Positions 1 through 11,640 are shown, counted from the first letter of the stretch. The stretch: 64,000 nucleotides of DNA from Archegozetes longisetosus (GCA_018873245.2 JAEMBT020000003.1:11563843-11627842); one strand, 5' to 3'. The notes: generated by a model from the letters alone, not told the origin. Numbers and translations: made by a program.

Positions 1-365
1 GAAAAGAGTTAAAGCTCTATGCAGAGTCGAAGCCACACTTTTGGCTCACTTTGTATGCACTAAGGATTAATGAATTTTACCTCGCCCTATGTTAAGGTTT
101 GACAAAAGTTATTTCGAATCAGATTTTAGGTTTATTCGCAATAAATGCACTTTTTTGGCAAACGCTACTATGATTAAAGAAATGAAATATTTGATGAGTT
201 GAGCGCCAAAAAGTCTAACACTGATCAGTAGACCCCCTATGGCTAAGGTTAATGTAACTTTTGATTTTTGTTTCATTTGACTTTAAAGTAAGCTATTTTA
301 TAGAATATAAATAAAGTGAAAAAGCTGCTCAATCTATAAGTTTAAAAGCGTTGATTATTTAACTC
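1..365. other. AT-rich stretch, no feature seen
   Basis: No reading frame, terminal repeat or RNA gene can be supported here. The sequence is AT-rich and rich in stop codons on both strands. Confidence 0.5.
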
Positions 366-425
366 AAGTGGCCTAGTGGTTGGTGTAATGACCACTAGTA
401 GAATAGGGTCGGGTTCGCGTACACT
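366..425 (+). other. tRNA-like sequence (possible SINE head or tRNA pseudogene)
   Basis: TGGCCTAGTGG at 369-379 fits the internal RNA polymerase III A box. GGGTTCGCGTA at 411-421 is close to the B box, and the spacing is tRNA-like. The T stem and acceptor stem do not pair properly, so this is not a working tRNA as read. A tRNA-derived SINE head or an old tRNA pseudogene would explain it. No SINE body or tail is evident. Confidence 0.35.
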
Positions 426-531
426 ATTGACAATTTCTTTTTAATATCAAAATATGATTTTTGCTTGAATTTTTCATTGGAAAATTTAACTTACTATGCG
501 TTTGCCTTAACATTGTAAAGATTAGAACAAC

Positions 532-992
532 TTATTTAGTTGATTAGCAATAAATGCATGCAACACATGATTATTACATGGCTAATTGTTTTATCGATAT
601 GATTTGAAAGTTGTTCCTCTGTTGAGCTTTAGTAATGAGATGTAATTCTTAGCAAATTTGATTTCATACTTAATTTGTTGTTTATTATGGTCATTATTTT
701 TCAGCTTTTGATTATTTTATAATTGACTATAACATCAGAAATTTTTTGATATGACATAGTCGGATGTTATAGTCAATTATAAAATAATCAAAAGGAAACT
801 GAACGAACCAATAATGACCATGAAACTAAGTATGAAATCAAATCTGCTAAGAATTACATCTCATTATATACACTAAAGCTCAACTTATAATGTACAATTG
901 AGGAACAACTTCGTTTCAAATCATATCGATAAAACTCAATTAGTCATGTAATAATCATGTGTTACATACATTTATTGCTAATCAGCTAAATA
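532..992. repeat. Long fold-back palindrome (MITE-like)
   Basis: The segment is close to one inverted repeat. The left arm begins TTATTTAGTTGATTAGCAAT, and its reverse complement returns near 992 with a few mismatches. The arms run about 220 bp each and meet near 745-760, with almost no loop. It has no coding capacity. It is probably a non-autonomous fold-back or MITE-type element. No clear target duplication was seen. Confidence 0.75.
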
Positions 993-1178
993 ACAAACAG
1001 TTTCTGTGATTTATCCGAGTGTAAAAATAAATGATTGCAGTGAATTAAACTCTGAAAACTGCTATTCTTTAAAATTGATATACCAATACATGTATTATAA
1101 AGTACTGTATGAGAAAGTTTTAAAGATTTTGATTAGATTTTTCTATCATCTGCTTATAAACCTTTACACGCGGAGATT

Positions 1179-2986
1179 GGTTGGGATTAAGGAAAGGTGC
1201 ACTATTACGAGTTAAGCAAAGGTGCGCTATGATGTTAACGAAAGGTGCGCTACTGAAGTAAAGGAAAGGTGCGCACCGATTATCGATAGTCCCGTCCTAT
1301 GACAAAGTAAGGAAAGGTGCGCTCATAGTTAATGGAGTTCATAGTTCAATAAATGTTTCTAATGAACGATGAATAAAACTCTAAATTTTCCTAAATCGTT
1401 GATTTATCTCCACGTGGAGAGGCATATGAGGAGAGTATATTTTTCTCATTTATTTGTTCCCTTCTATTGTGCAACGTCGCAATTCCACCGCCTTTTCACC
1501 GGATATTTAACAACTATTTTACCACTTATTTTACCTCTTATTTTATCCCTTATTTTACCTTTTTTTATCTCTTATCCATTTTTGCCTTTTACCTCTTTTT
1601 CTACCTCTTTTTACCGCAACTTTTTGAGATGGGCTCCTTGCAGGACATCACACCACACAACATCGTGGATGTTTTAGGCCCGACTGAGCGCCGGTGCATA
1701 GTAAAATGCAGGGCTCTTGACTTAATTCCAGTCAAGGACCCTGCATTTTATGCGTGCCCCACTTGCAATGGACCTGTGGGGAAGCGCAACAAGCCCTCTG
1801 AGAAACTCGGTTATACCCTTCGCTGCAAGGCGAAGGGTTGTGGCAAAACGTTGTCCCCTCTGACCAACACCATTTTTGAGCGGTCCAAACTGCCCCTTCT
1901 TACCATTTTGACGGCCGTTTACTGGTTTGTCAACGAGGTGACCCGCGCCCAAGCTTCTTCCTTTTTGAAGGTCTCCGAACCATCTATTAATGCCTTGTGG
2001 AAGAAGCTGCGTCGCGCTTGTGGTCAATTAGGTTCTTGGAACCAAATTGGTGGTGACAACCTAATAGTTGAATGTGATGAGACTCACGTTTTTCGGAAAT
2101 ACCGTAGAGGGAGGGCTCTTGCGGGGGAGGACAGATGGGTATTCGGTGCTTTTTGTCGGGAGACACAAGAGTCTTTTTTCATTTCTGTCCCCAACAGGCA
2201 GAAAGAGACCATTTGGCCTCTTATGGCAGCTCGAATCAGGGAAGGATCAATTGTAATTACGGACTCAGCGGCATTTTACCACGGAGTCCAGGAGGTCGGA
2301 TTTCAGGCTCATTTGACCATAAACCACTCTGCCACGCGAGGGAACAAATTTGTTCGTCAAGTACTTGTTCCGAGGTTGGGCAGAGTTGTTGAGGTCCACA
2401 CTAACAATATTGAGGTCCAGTGGAAATTGTTGAAGGAGCGCATCGATAGTTTTCATAATGATGATATTGTGGAAGGCTATCTTGAAAAAGCCCAGTATTT
2501 TAGAAATACATTGGACAAGATGCGTCGCGAGGCTCGATTTGGCCAATTTCTTAAAGACCTGACGCGCATCTATCCTGGACCTCCAAGAGCCTTGACTTCG
2601 GATCCCGACGAGACAATGATTTACTTCTCTGATTCGGAGTCAGAATAGCCATTCTTTGGCCGGTGCTGAGAGGTCTAGGGAGCGATTCCCTATCGCTAGT
2701 CCGTGCCTTTTTACAGACTTCTTACTCTTGTACATTTTTAAAAATTTTTGGGGTGCTCGGCAGCTACGTCCTCGCGGTGCACCCTGGAAACCGGATCTTC
2801 CGGGCTAAGGGCTGCCGTTTTCTATGAGCGCACCTTTCCTTTGTCGTAGGACGGGACTATCGATAATCGGTGCGCACCTTTCCTTTGTCGTAGGACGGGA
2901 CTATCGATAATCGGTGCGCACCTTTCCTTTACTTCGGTAGCGCACCTTTCGTTTACATCATAGCGCACCTTTCCTTAATCCCAACC
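1179..2986 (+). mobile_element. Merlin (IS1016/IS1595-like) DNA transposon, near complete
   Basis: This 1808-bp element has matching inverted ends (GGTTGGGATTAAGGAAAGGT on each side, read inwards) and is flanked by a perfect 8-bp duplication, CGGAGATT, at 1171-1178 and 2987-2994. The ends are complex: the word GGAAAGGTGCGC recurs several times in each, next to an ATCGATAGTCCCGTCCTA block. The right end carries one extra copy of a roughly 50-bp unit. It contains one intact transposase frame. An 8-9 bp duplication and this transposase are typical of the Merlin superfamily. The element is clearly less AT-rich than its surroundings. The intact frame and perfect duplication suggest recent insertion and possible autonomy. 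Confidence 0.9.
1629..2648 (+). CDS. Merlin / ISXO2-like DDE transposase
   Basis: This is an intronless frame of 339 codons. I chose the ATG at 1629 because the frame upstream of it is a pyrimidine-rich, low-complexity run; the frame itself stays open back to 1467. A zinc ribbon of the IS1595/ISXO2 type lies at about residues 38-68 (CPTC followed by a CKAKGC pair). A helical region follows, and then the catalytic core: first Asp in VECDETHV, second Asp in VITDSAAFYH, and the third site in HTNNIEVQWKLLKERI. These are the DDE-type motifs of the IS1595/Merlin family, which cut and paste their element in the nucleus. The tail is acidic and serine-rich. There are no stops or frameshifts, so the protein may be functional. 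Confidence 0.88.
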   Translation: MGSLQDITPHNIVDVLGPTERRCIVKCRALDLIPVKDPAFYACPTCNGPVGKRNKPSEKLGYTLRCKAKGCGKTLSPLTNTIFERSKLPLLTILTAVYWFVNEVTRAQASSFLKVSEPSINALWKKLRRACGQLGSWNQIGGDNLIVECDETHVFRKYRRGRALAGEDRWVFGAFCRETQESFFISVPNRQKETIWPLMAARIREGSIVITDSAAFYHGVQEVGFQAHLTINHSATRGNKFVRQVLVPRLGRVVEVHTNNIEVQWKLLKERIDSFHNDDIVEGYLEKAQYFRNTLDKMRREARFGQFLKDLTRIYPGPPRALTSDPDETMIYFSDSESE

Positions 2987-2994
2987 CGGAGATT

Positions 2995-3885
2995 GACAAT
3001 CAGTATTAAAAGGTCCAATATCTACAGTGGCGTTTGATGACTTTTTGAGCCTGAAACTAAATTTGGAAACTCTAAACTTCAAAATTATTGAAAGTGAGAA
3101 TCTTTTCATTACTCACTAACTGAAAGTGGTTCCTTTGAATCAATTTCTTAATAAACCCGATTGAAAATGTTTTCAATGTCAAAATACTTAATTAAAATTT
3201 ATGACACGAGTATATGGGGATTTTTATAAGACAAACGTGAGAAAAATTAAAAATTTCAATGTTAGGCATTAGTAGTTGAATGTTTTGTTGGAAAAACAAG
3301 ATAAGTTCGCTTAACTGATTCTTTACACTATTGGTAGGTCTAGAAAATTTAAACTTCGCCTTACTTATGTTTTTAGTTTCGTAGTGGGTTTCAATTGAAA
3401 GATTTAATTTAATTTTGTTTGACAAAAAACACTAGAACCGATTGAAAGTTTAATGCGAAATTTTGAAGCTGTTTTTCTCAAAACCGTATAGCAATCACTT
3501 TCTAGTTTTTTAGCAAAGCATTCAATTATACAGAACATTAACTTTTAGCATGATTTTGAATTTTTGTGACTATTTCATTGTGATTACTGAATAGGATTTT
3601 TATTCGAATGTTTTCTGTTTTTGGCTTGTAGGCAACAGCTACCACTAATCCTTATTAAATAAGTAAATTTTACATGTCTATTTAAACTTGACCTTTACTC
3701 AGATTTCATTAATCTTTTTGTTTATATTTAAAAACTTTTATACAGAAACCTCAACACCTGCCACTCACAAAATTTCTATCTCTGCATATGTATATATAGC
3801 TAGAGTTCTCGCAGTATATCTTTAGAAAATAAAGATTAAGCCAAATAATAAACATTAATATCTTGTATTAAACTTCTAAGAGAGA

Positions 3886-3935
<50 letters not shown>

Positions 3936-4494
3936 TCCTTTATTCAATTAATGATAAGCAGAAACACCACTTACTAGGACTTGAAATTAAGAAATATAGG
4001 ATGAATAATAATTATTAGACTTAAAATGACTAAGAATAGAACTTAACATAATTGTAAAGTTCTGAACAAGTAATTAGATAAACAATTCCAATAAATCAAA
4101 ATGGTAGGCTTAGAATCATTACACACTGAATTACTAATATGATAAAGCATTTGTGATAGAAGTTTCTATTTATTAAGCTCAAGTTAGGGCGCTTGGTCAC
4201 CCTAGACTTGATCAACTTCGGTGATATCAATCTGACTGGTGTTCTCATTTGACCTAAAGAGGGGAAAACTTTGAGCCCTTTGAGTAGTATTTACTCAATA
4301 TCTGACAGTCTGCGCAAATATAGTCTTGTAATTCGCAATTAGAACGTATGAAGTAATGCAGATATTTGCAGATATTTGAAGATATTTTATTTTGGTTATA
4401 CTTTGGTATGTATCAAGAAAATTTTTCGACTGAAGAACACATGAATTTCTTTTTGAAACCTCAGGAGATTCACGGCTTTTAAAACAGCACATTT
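2995..4494. other. Intergenic, AT-rich, with one CT microsatellite
   Basis: No gene is supported. The frame at 3192-3425 (-) resembles nothing I recognise. The only structure seen is the dinucleotide run at 3889-3933. Confidence 0.5.
3889..3933. repeat. (CT)n microsatellite
   Basis: An uninterrupted CT run of about 22 units. A similar, longer run lies in amylase intron 1. Confidence 0.95.
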
Positions 4495-5156
4495 GAACGC
4501 CCCGATAATAAAAAAGCCTATCTCGACTTAACTTCTTTTTCAGATTTTGTTTTAAACATTGAGCTCACATCAGACTTTATTCATATAATAAAATTCAATA
4601 TGTGTTTCAATGGAAAAAATTTATAAATAATCATGTTTAAAAAACTCTTGATCACAATAGAATTGAATGCTAATCAAATCTAACTTTAAGAGAATGCGCA
4701 ATCAATTTGTGTTATGTTCATTATGAACAGTACAATAATGATGATCACTACATAACATCAAAGCATTAGTTTTTATTTATATCAATAAAGCATTAATCAA
4801 GTGTTTTATTAGGATTTAAAATGTTTAATTCAATCATTAATAAATAGATTCATTTATCTAATGGCTCGCCAAATAAGAGAACTCCACTTATTCTAATTAA
4901 TTATTAGACTATTTGGATATAAAAAATAGAAAATTTTATATTGACTTTTTATCTCAGTTTAATTATAATTCTGAAGAATCAGATTATTCTGATGAATCTG
5001 ATCTAGAATATGTTTAATTACACGTTACAAATAATAAATTTCATATTTTAGTTTCAATGAGTTTGGTTTTTTATAAACATTTTGAAACGCAACTTTAAGT
5101 GCGTTTTACTCATTTCAATGCTTTAAGAGATAGGCTTTTTTATTATCGGGGCGTTC
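4495..5156 (+). mobile_element. Non-autonomous DNA transposon with about 30-bp inverted ends
   Basis: Both ends read GAACGCCCCGATAATAAAAA inwards and continue through AGCCTATCTC. The interior is mostly AT-rich debris. At about 4974-5018 a frame reads as an acidic tail rich in Glu, Ser, Asp and Tyr and ends in TAA. This looks like the 3' tip of a transposase kept after internal deletion. I could not define a target duplication or a superfamily. Confidence 0.65.
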
Positions 5157-5920
5157 ACTTGTATTTATGATTGTACCTCATGGCAATAAAAATAAAGAAG
5201 TTCTTGACTACAACGACAATTCAGTAAAAGCTGAAGAGTTGCCTAAAATATATGATGAAATAAGGTATATTGTCCTCAACTGAAAGAAAAATTGCGGCTG
5301 CTTTTCATGAATAAGATGCGGAGGCAACTGTAAGCATAGGATATATTTTTATGCCGCACCCAATTAAACGAGTTTTAAGACAGAACTGAGTTTGCAAAGC
5401 AGCGCGTGCAAAAAATAGCGCTTCGACAAAGCAGCGCAGAAACCGCACCTAATCAATAGTAGTGCACAGACACAATAAATAAAACATAAACAGACAAAAC
5501 TAAATTAAATTACAATAAATGAAATTGTAATAAATAGAAATGACACCTAACAGTTCAGCGCTAAATGAATTAAAATGGATAAAAGTCAGTCCTCTTGTAA
5601 TCATCGATACCTTGCAAATTTTCAGGAACGGAAAATTACTAAAATCAAAGGTGAGTTAATAACTCACACGTATTTAAACAATAAGAGTATGGTCCTTTCG
5701 GTTTATTGTTGATCTAGACTTTTAAGTCAATTTTGATAATGAAATTACTTCCATTTGTTCTTCATAAAGTTTTAATATCAAACTATGAATATTGATTTGA
5801 GTTAGAAAGTTAAAAGTTTAGTCATTTCAGAGGCATGCTTTATAGAAAATTTTTGCTAATTTTATCTAAATTTGCCAAATTCAGTAAATCGCTGTTATAT
5901 ATAGACGCGGTTCTTGCACG
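5157..5920. other. Intergenic, short GCAGCG-rich patch
   Basis: Around 5390-5450 words such as AAAGCAGCGC repeat imperfectly. Nothing else is supported. Confidence 0.4.
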
Positions 5921-5934
5921 AGCAATTATGCTCG

Positions 5935-6330
5935 AACTGTTGGAACATAATCGGATGATAGCAGCCAATTGCTACAAAGATGTATGCCTACCGAAGGTCC
6001 TCGAATCTGTGTCCAACGAGAGCCCAAAAACGGTATTCAAGATCTTATTCTCCATCACGATAATGCTCGAACACTAAAGGTTTCAGTCCTTTAAAAACAT
6101 TTGAATGAACTAAGCATCAAAACCATGACCGTCCACTTGTAGTCCAGATGTAGCCTCCTGTGACTTCTGGCTGTTCAGAAACCTCAAAAAGAATCTGAAG
6201 AACTGAAGATTTGTCAGAAACGGAAATCGGAGTGGTAATTAAGGACTAATTTGCATTAGCTTCAAAAGTGGAGTGGCATAAAGTCTTCGAAAAAAGAAAA
6301 GATCGAATGTAGCGATGCATTCACGCTTTA
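5935..6330 (+). pseudogene. Mariner transposase, C-terminal fossil
   Basis: Translation across shifting frames gives the order seen in mariner (SETMAR/Mos1-like) transposases: a LPKVLESV-type segment, the second catalytic Asp region HHDNAR, then YSPDVASCDFWLF, which matches the family's YSPDLAPCDFWLF box and carries its last catalytic Asp. At least two frameshifts and several stops break it. The DNA-binding half is absent. It is an old, dead copy. Confidence 0.75.
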
Positions 6331-6345
6331 AGAGACTATTTTAGA

Positions 6346-8873
6346 ATTTTGTGTAAAATTTCTCAACAATACTTGTTTAAAACTAGCTCTTCCACGAACT
6401 TTTCGAGAAAAACGATAGAATGGTGTATCGAAAGATAGATAATTAAATATGTCAAAAAGTTTCCTTCAATTTTTGAATACACCGTAGGCCTACTAGATAT
6501 TGCAACTTCTTTAGAGCGATTCAACTGAAAAGTTTTTAGTAGCTTTGCTCGCAAAATTACCATTTTATTATTGCGTGATAATATGCATAATAAACAAGCA
6601 ATGAGAACATGAATATTAATAATAATAATTAATTTTCTCTTTAAGTATAAATTTTTTTTTCTAAAAAAGCTGAAAAACAATATATAAAGATATTTTTATC
6701 ATCAATGACCATTAAGTGATCTTGAAATACTTGTTATATTAAGATCATTCTAAAGAGATATAGTTCTAAGATGTGATAAAATCCTTGAAGGAAAAAATTT
6801 TCAAATTCATAGAAGAAAAACAGGAATTCACAGAATAATATTCAAAGGAATATTATTTTGAAAATTCTTGTTTGATCAAGCTTATTTAAAGTTAAGATTA
6901 AATTAATTTTTTAGAAAAATGAAATAAAAACATTATTGCAAAAAAAACAAAAATTGAATTTTTATTCGAGTTGATACCTCTCATACAACAAACTTTTTCG
7001 ATTTTCAAAATGATAGTGCATAATGACATCGTATTCTTTTTAGAAAAGTTTGGTACTCAAGAGGTATCAAATCGAAAAAATTTTTTCTATTTTTTATTGG
7101 AATTTTTTTGAGAAGGGAATCTTATATTAAACTTGGCATTCATTTGAATCCATTTAAAAATAACAATTTTAGAAAAGTGTTTAGCCGTTTAACTTCTATG
7201 GATTTATGAAATTTTTTCTACTTAGAAGTTTAAAATCTCATGGTTACAAAAGCTATATGCTTATTTGGTATTCGTTATTCATCGAAAGCAGCTCCTCAGT
7301 AAAGGCCTTCAGGAGGGGGATTGACGGAGCTATGGAACTGTTCTTTTTAATTGAAATTTATTTTTCTAAGTCTAGCAAATGTAAGTGAGTTCAAAACCAT
7401 TGAGAAGGTATACCTACTTTTGATTCATGATCGAATATTGTATTGTATTTCAAGAAAAGAATTCGAAAAATATTTTAAAAATTAAGCCTATATGAAGAGT
7501 TCTCTAAAGAAACAATTTTTGGCGACCCATAAGGCTTTATAGATTTTTATTTAAAACAATAGTTTAGACTTTAACAATAATCTACTAAAATTTCAACACA
7601 TGATCCAATGGTAAAAATTAAAGCTAACTAACTTTTAATTGAATAGCTATTATCATAGTAGTCAATATATTGAACTTCAAACTTTGTGCGCAAGCTGTGT
7701 ATGTGTTAACCGTAAATACTTTGCATTAAGTCTATGAGAATAGGTTTACATAGATTTTATGTGTAGAAAAAATTGAATAATATTACTATATCACTAAAAC
7801 TAAATCAAGTCAAACGTTTATAAGTCATATTTAGAATATCTTTTAATTTTTCTAATAAATTCAGTGATAATAACTTAAAATCAACAATATTTTTAACTTG
7901 TGCTATTCGATACTTTGAGATCGGTTTTCTCAGTTTAATGCTTTCTCGCACACCAATTCTTGAGAGAACTCTACATATTTAAGCAAACTTTTAAGAGAAA
8001 TATTTGAATAGAAAAATCTTTACTTTCATTTCTTCTGTAATGGTACCTTAAAATATTTTTTCGTAATTTTCTTTCAACTTTGTAATAATCTTATTAATTA
8101 TTGTTTGTGCAATGCACAACATAAATACGAATAATGAATCAGAGTTAATAACAATATCTAGTAATAGGTTTATTCACTTTAGAAGTTTTCCTCATTGATT
8201 GACTGCTAAGTTTAAAATTTTATCAATATTAAATCAATATTAAAAATTAGTGATACTCTTAATTTATTGCTCGGACTTTAGCTATTTGTTGTGCACGATA
8301 TTTAATATTTAAAAAACAGAAAGGCAATCAAAGATTGAATCTGAAGAATTTTAATAATCATCTATAATCACTACAAATCGAGACTATTAAACTTTTTTTT
8401 TTATTTTAACCTTTAGTCAATTTCTTATTTGGTTTGGCTTAAGCTGTTGCATTCATTATTCAATATTACATAATATCAAAGTGCTATAATAGTATAGTAT
8501 ATAATATCAACTCAAAAGTAGGAATTCCATATCCAATCCTCATAAGAATAAATTCATGAAAATTCGTTTACAACCGATTGAGATTTTATAATTTAAATTA
8601 ATTTTTTGACTGAAAAAAATTTCAAGTAACTATTTATGTAGTCTCTCTTTAATTGATATTTTCCGGTACCTTAACTGTCCAAAATCATAATTCTCATTAT
8701 TGCGTGATATTTTGCATTATATGTAAAGGTGAAACTCCTATAAAATAAAAACTTTGATAGTTAATTTGGTGAAGATAAAAGTTTTCTAAAAAGTAATTTT
8801 CAAAATACCGTGCCCTGAGTCATTTGTTATGATGAAATAGATGGCCTCATTAATTTCAAATAATCAAAATATA
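6346..8873. other. Intergenic, AT-rich, no gene seen
   Basis: The frames at 6363-6680 (-) and 7206-7388 (+) lack recognisable domains and look like chance AT-rich frames. The only structure noted is a small palindrome near 6960-7085. Confidence 0.45.
6960..7085. repeat. Short imperfect palindrome
   Basis: TTGATACCTCT near 6972 is answered by AGAGGTATCAA near 7060, with partly matching flanks. It may be a tiny fold-back element. Confidence 0.45.
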
Positions 8874-9398
8874 AAGGTTGGAGAGAAATGAATGTCGTTT
8901 TTTGGTACGTATATTAGAATGGTTCAAAAATACACTTAGGATTTGTTTACATATCTTTTGTTTTGTGAATAAATACATTTCATATTTGTCTTTACTTCTA
9001 TTAAATTATTATTTTAAAATTGTGATTTGATTTCGATTTGAGCCATGTCTTTCGATGACAACATATTAGACATTGTATGTTGTATGATATTAAGCGTGGT
9101 AATAATGCAACGGTTGCCACCAAGAATATCACCGATACATGTGGTGATGTGTTAAAGGTTCGCACGTGTAAACGTTGGTTTGACAGGTTTCGATCAGGCG
9201 ATTTTGATCTGGAGAATCGACCTGGTTCTGGTCGACCTCAAGAGTTGGATGATGACGAGTTGAAAGCTCTAGTGGAGTCTGAGCCTCGCCAATTAAGTCG
9301 GGACATGGGGCTGATATTAGGCTTCGATATTTATATTGTATTAATAAAATTTACTTGAATTTTGTGATCAAATACGTCATTCATTTCTCTCCAACCTT
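8874..9398 (+). mobile_element. Internally deleted mariner element
   Basis: Inverted ends AGGTTGGAGAGAAATGAATG match at 8875 and at about 9397, each beside TA, the Tc1/mariner target site. The element is only about 525 bp against roughly 1.3 kb for a full mariner. Its single coding remnant is the DNA-binding head of the transposase. It is a mobilisable derivative at best. Confidence 0.8.
9045..9313 (+). pseudogene. Mariner transposase N-terminal helix-turn-helix, truncated
   Basis: ATG at 9045 starts a short lead. After a one-base frameshift, the frame from 9077 gives the paired helix-turn-helix of SETMAR/Mos1-type transposases: YDIKRGNNA, RTCKRWFDRFRSGDFDLE, then RPGSGRP and ELKALVESEPRQ. 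Similarity stops near residue 75 of this frame, where the deletion joint lies. The catalytic core is missing. This region normally binds the element's inverted ends. Confidence 0.85.
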
Positions 9399-9760
9399 AT
9401 ACATATTCACTTTTAATTAGAAACACGAAGTATATAAGATATTCAAATACTACTATTCCATATTATTTATCATCACCACTACCTTTAAAAGAAAATGATT
9501 TTATTTTACCAGTTTTTGAGTTTTATCTTTGAAAAGCCATAAATTTTCACATCAATCATTTTATTGAAAGAAAACTTGTATAGCTTTTTAGATGATAGAA
9601 AAGTTTTTACAATTGATCTAATAGAAAGAAGTTTGATAAACCCTGGCTATCAATTATATAATATAAGATATAATTATTTGCTATTATTGATACGTTAATG
9701 CATAGGTGGGGACCCCATCCTCCGCCCCCACTCAACACCCCTAAAAGTCGCCGCCGATAC

Positions 9761-10261
9761 TTACTCTTGGTGCTCCAATTCCACGCAGATATCATTTAAA
9801 AATTCTGCGAGAATTGGTATCTCGGGTAAATGTCGGGCATACCCGAGAAACCACAGAAGTGTCGCGATGTGCGCACAACATCCAACAGTTCTGAAGCCCT
9901 GGACACAAGAGCAAGTATAGGAAGATACAGGATCGACACTGGCCTTCTCTCTGTCTATTAGAATATAGACAAAGTATTGAGAGGAGGTCCAGTGTCGAGA
10001 TTGTATTTTGCCTCTAATCAACATTGGGTCTCCAGCTGATAGGCCATGGGAGCGTCGTATTGGTCCTTGATGTCGAAACACTTGGACCTCATACTCTCCC
10101 GTAGTCTTGACATGTTCGGCAAAGTAAGACCGAGCTTCCCTCAGCTGGTATTTACCCAATGTGATTGACCGCAAATCTGCTTCAGTCAATTGTAGGAACT
10201 CAAGATTTTCTTCTAAGGCCCCATCGATTGACATCCATTGAGCAGATTTGCGACTGAGATT
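9761..10261 (-). pseudogene. SWIM zinc-finger tail of a DDE_Tnp_4-type transposase (5'-truncated copy)
   Basis: One open frame encodes 157 residues from its first ATG and stays open back to about 10261. Order: an LTEADLRSITLGKYQLREARS segment, a beta-rich middle (MLIRGKIQSRH), then a SWIM finger, CSC followed by CCAHIATLLWFLGYARH (CxC...CxH zinc ligands), and an acidic end. The same order appears in the broken copy at 26551-28632 (-), where a THAP-like finger and a DDE core precede it. Here everything upstream is gone, but the piece itself has no stop or frameshift. It may be simply young, or retained as a small DNA-binding protein. GAGTAAGTAT overlaps the stop and could be a splice donor. 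Confidence 0.65.
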
Positions 10262-10417
10262 TTCGAAGATTCATTTTAAACGTTTACTTTAAGGACATCT
10301 AGCAGATAAACTATAAGTTATACAGAGGTGGGCCCATTGACAATTTTGATCAGGATGATCACCTCTGTTAAAATATATCATGAGATCCCGGGTGTATGGA
10401 TAGCCAGAATCCCATAA

Positions 10418-11640
10418 ACTTATTTTCATCGTTCTTTTTATCTTGAAGTTTTCTTATACTCGAAAAATATTGACGATAATTATTATGAGAAGAAAAAATT
10501 AGCGTCAATATTACTTTGCATTTTTGACTTGTTTATTGCTTTTCGATTTTTAATCGCAGCCGTTATATCAGATCCAACTATATGGATATTAATTGGAGAT
10601 GTCCTTTGCTTAACTGGAGACCGCTATTTATTTAATTTACTCTTTGGAGCTCTTGGGTTTGTGGGCTTTACTCTCAGATTGTGTTTCATTAACTGTGAGT
10701 ACAACATAATATATAACGAATATAAGTCTTGTACTTACTAAATTATTTCGACACAAAAGGTCATATTAATACTCTATGTTTCTCTGAATCTCTGAAAAAG
10801 ATCTGTTTGACTGTATTACTAAAGAAAACTTGAGAAAAATCCAGATAAAATTCATGTTTAATCAATTTATTATGTTAGACGTCATTTCTACTACAATAAA
10901 AATATTCATTTCATCAATATTTGGATTTCTTTGCATACCTGCTTATTCATCGCAGGAATACAATTACTCATTGATGATACTTTCAATTTGGTTCTCTATA
11001 TTTTCGGTTTGGATTTTCACATTATTTTCGACTGCATTTAGAGCGATTATGATTATGCATTTTACTCCTTATTACATACGTTTTCGTTTCGGACAAATAG
11101 GACAGCAAATAAACATATTTTCATCTAGAAACTTTCACTTCTCAAACAACTAATAAAAGATAATAAAGTTACGGAAATTACTTATCAAAGTAACAAATTT
11201 CTCAGTAAATTCTTGACTAACGTCTACTTTTATGGATCATTTATTGTGAGTGTTTCATTTACATATCATTTTATGGTAATTCAAACTTATTTATTCGTTT
11301 TTGTTTGTTTCTGATTGCTATAAATACTATAATATTCATATATTTGATAACTAATACTTCTACAAACTCATCAAAATAAGCGCATCGACTTTACAACAAA
11401 CTTAATGCTATTTTTGTTAATTATAAGTTGCCACTAGTCCTAAAACTAAAGGTTTGAAATATTTACCCATTTTCAAATTTATACTATACTAAATAATTAA
11501 TAAAAAAATTTCAAATCAATATATTTGTTAGACATCTGAATTTATTGAGCATATTTCTGGTCCAAAAATTGGTATTCTATATTTGGATATTTTCATATTC
11601 ACTAATTCAAACTTCCACAAGGTATATAAGTTATTTATTC
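10418..11640 (+). pseudogene. Multi-membrane chemoreceptor-like gene (gustatory-receptor type), broken
   Basis: A first open exon (10418 to about 10692) encodes hydrophobic segments including IFDLFIAFRFLIAAVIS and YLFNLLFGALGFVGFTLRL, and stops at a GTGAGT donor. A second (about 10822-11153) encodes further membrane segments. Translated across frames, 11160-11640 continues with VYFYGSFIVSVSFTY and ends in SGPKIGILYLDIFIFTN, which resembles the last membrane helix of arthropod gustatory receptors. Stops and frameshifts interrupt the 3' part, and joining the first two exons makes a stop. Three related fragments lie in this window. Membership in the receptor family is inferred from topology and the C-terminal pattern, not proven. 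Confidence 0.5.

Noticed and set aside
1467..1628. Aromatic-rich N-terminal extension of the Merlin transposase
   Set aside because: It comes from pyrimidine-rich TTATTTTACC repeats; the ATG at 1629 begins normal-looking protein.
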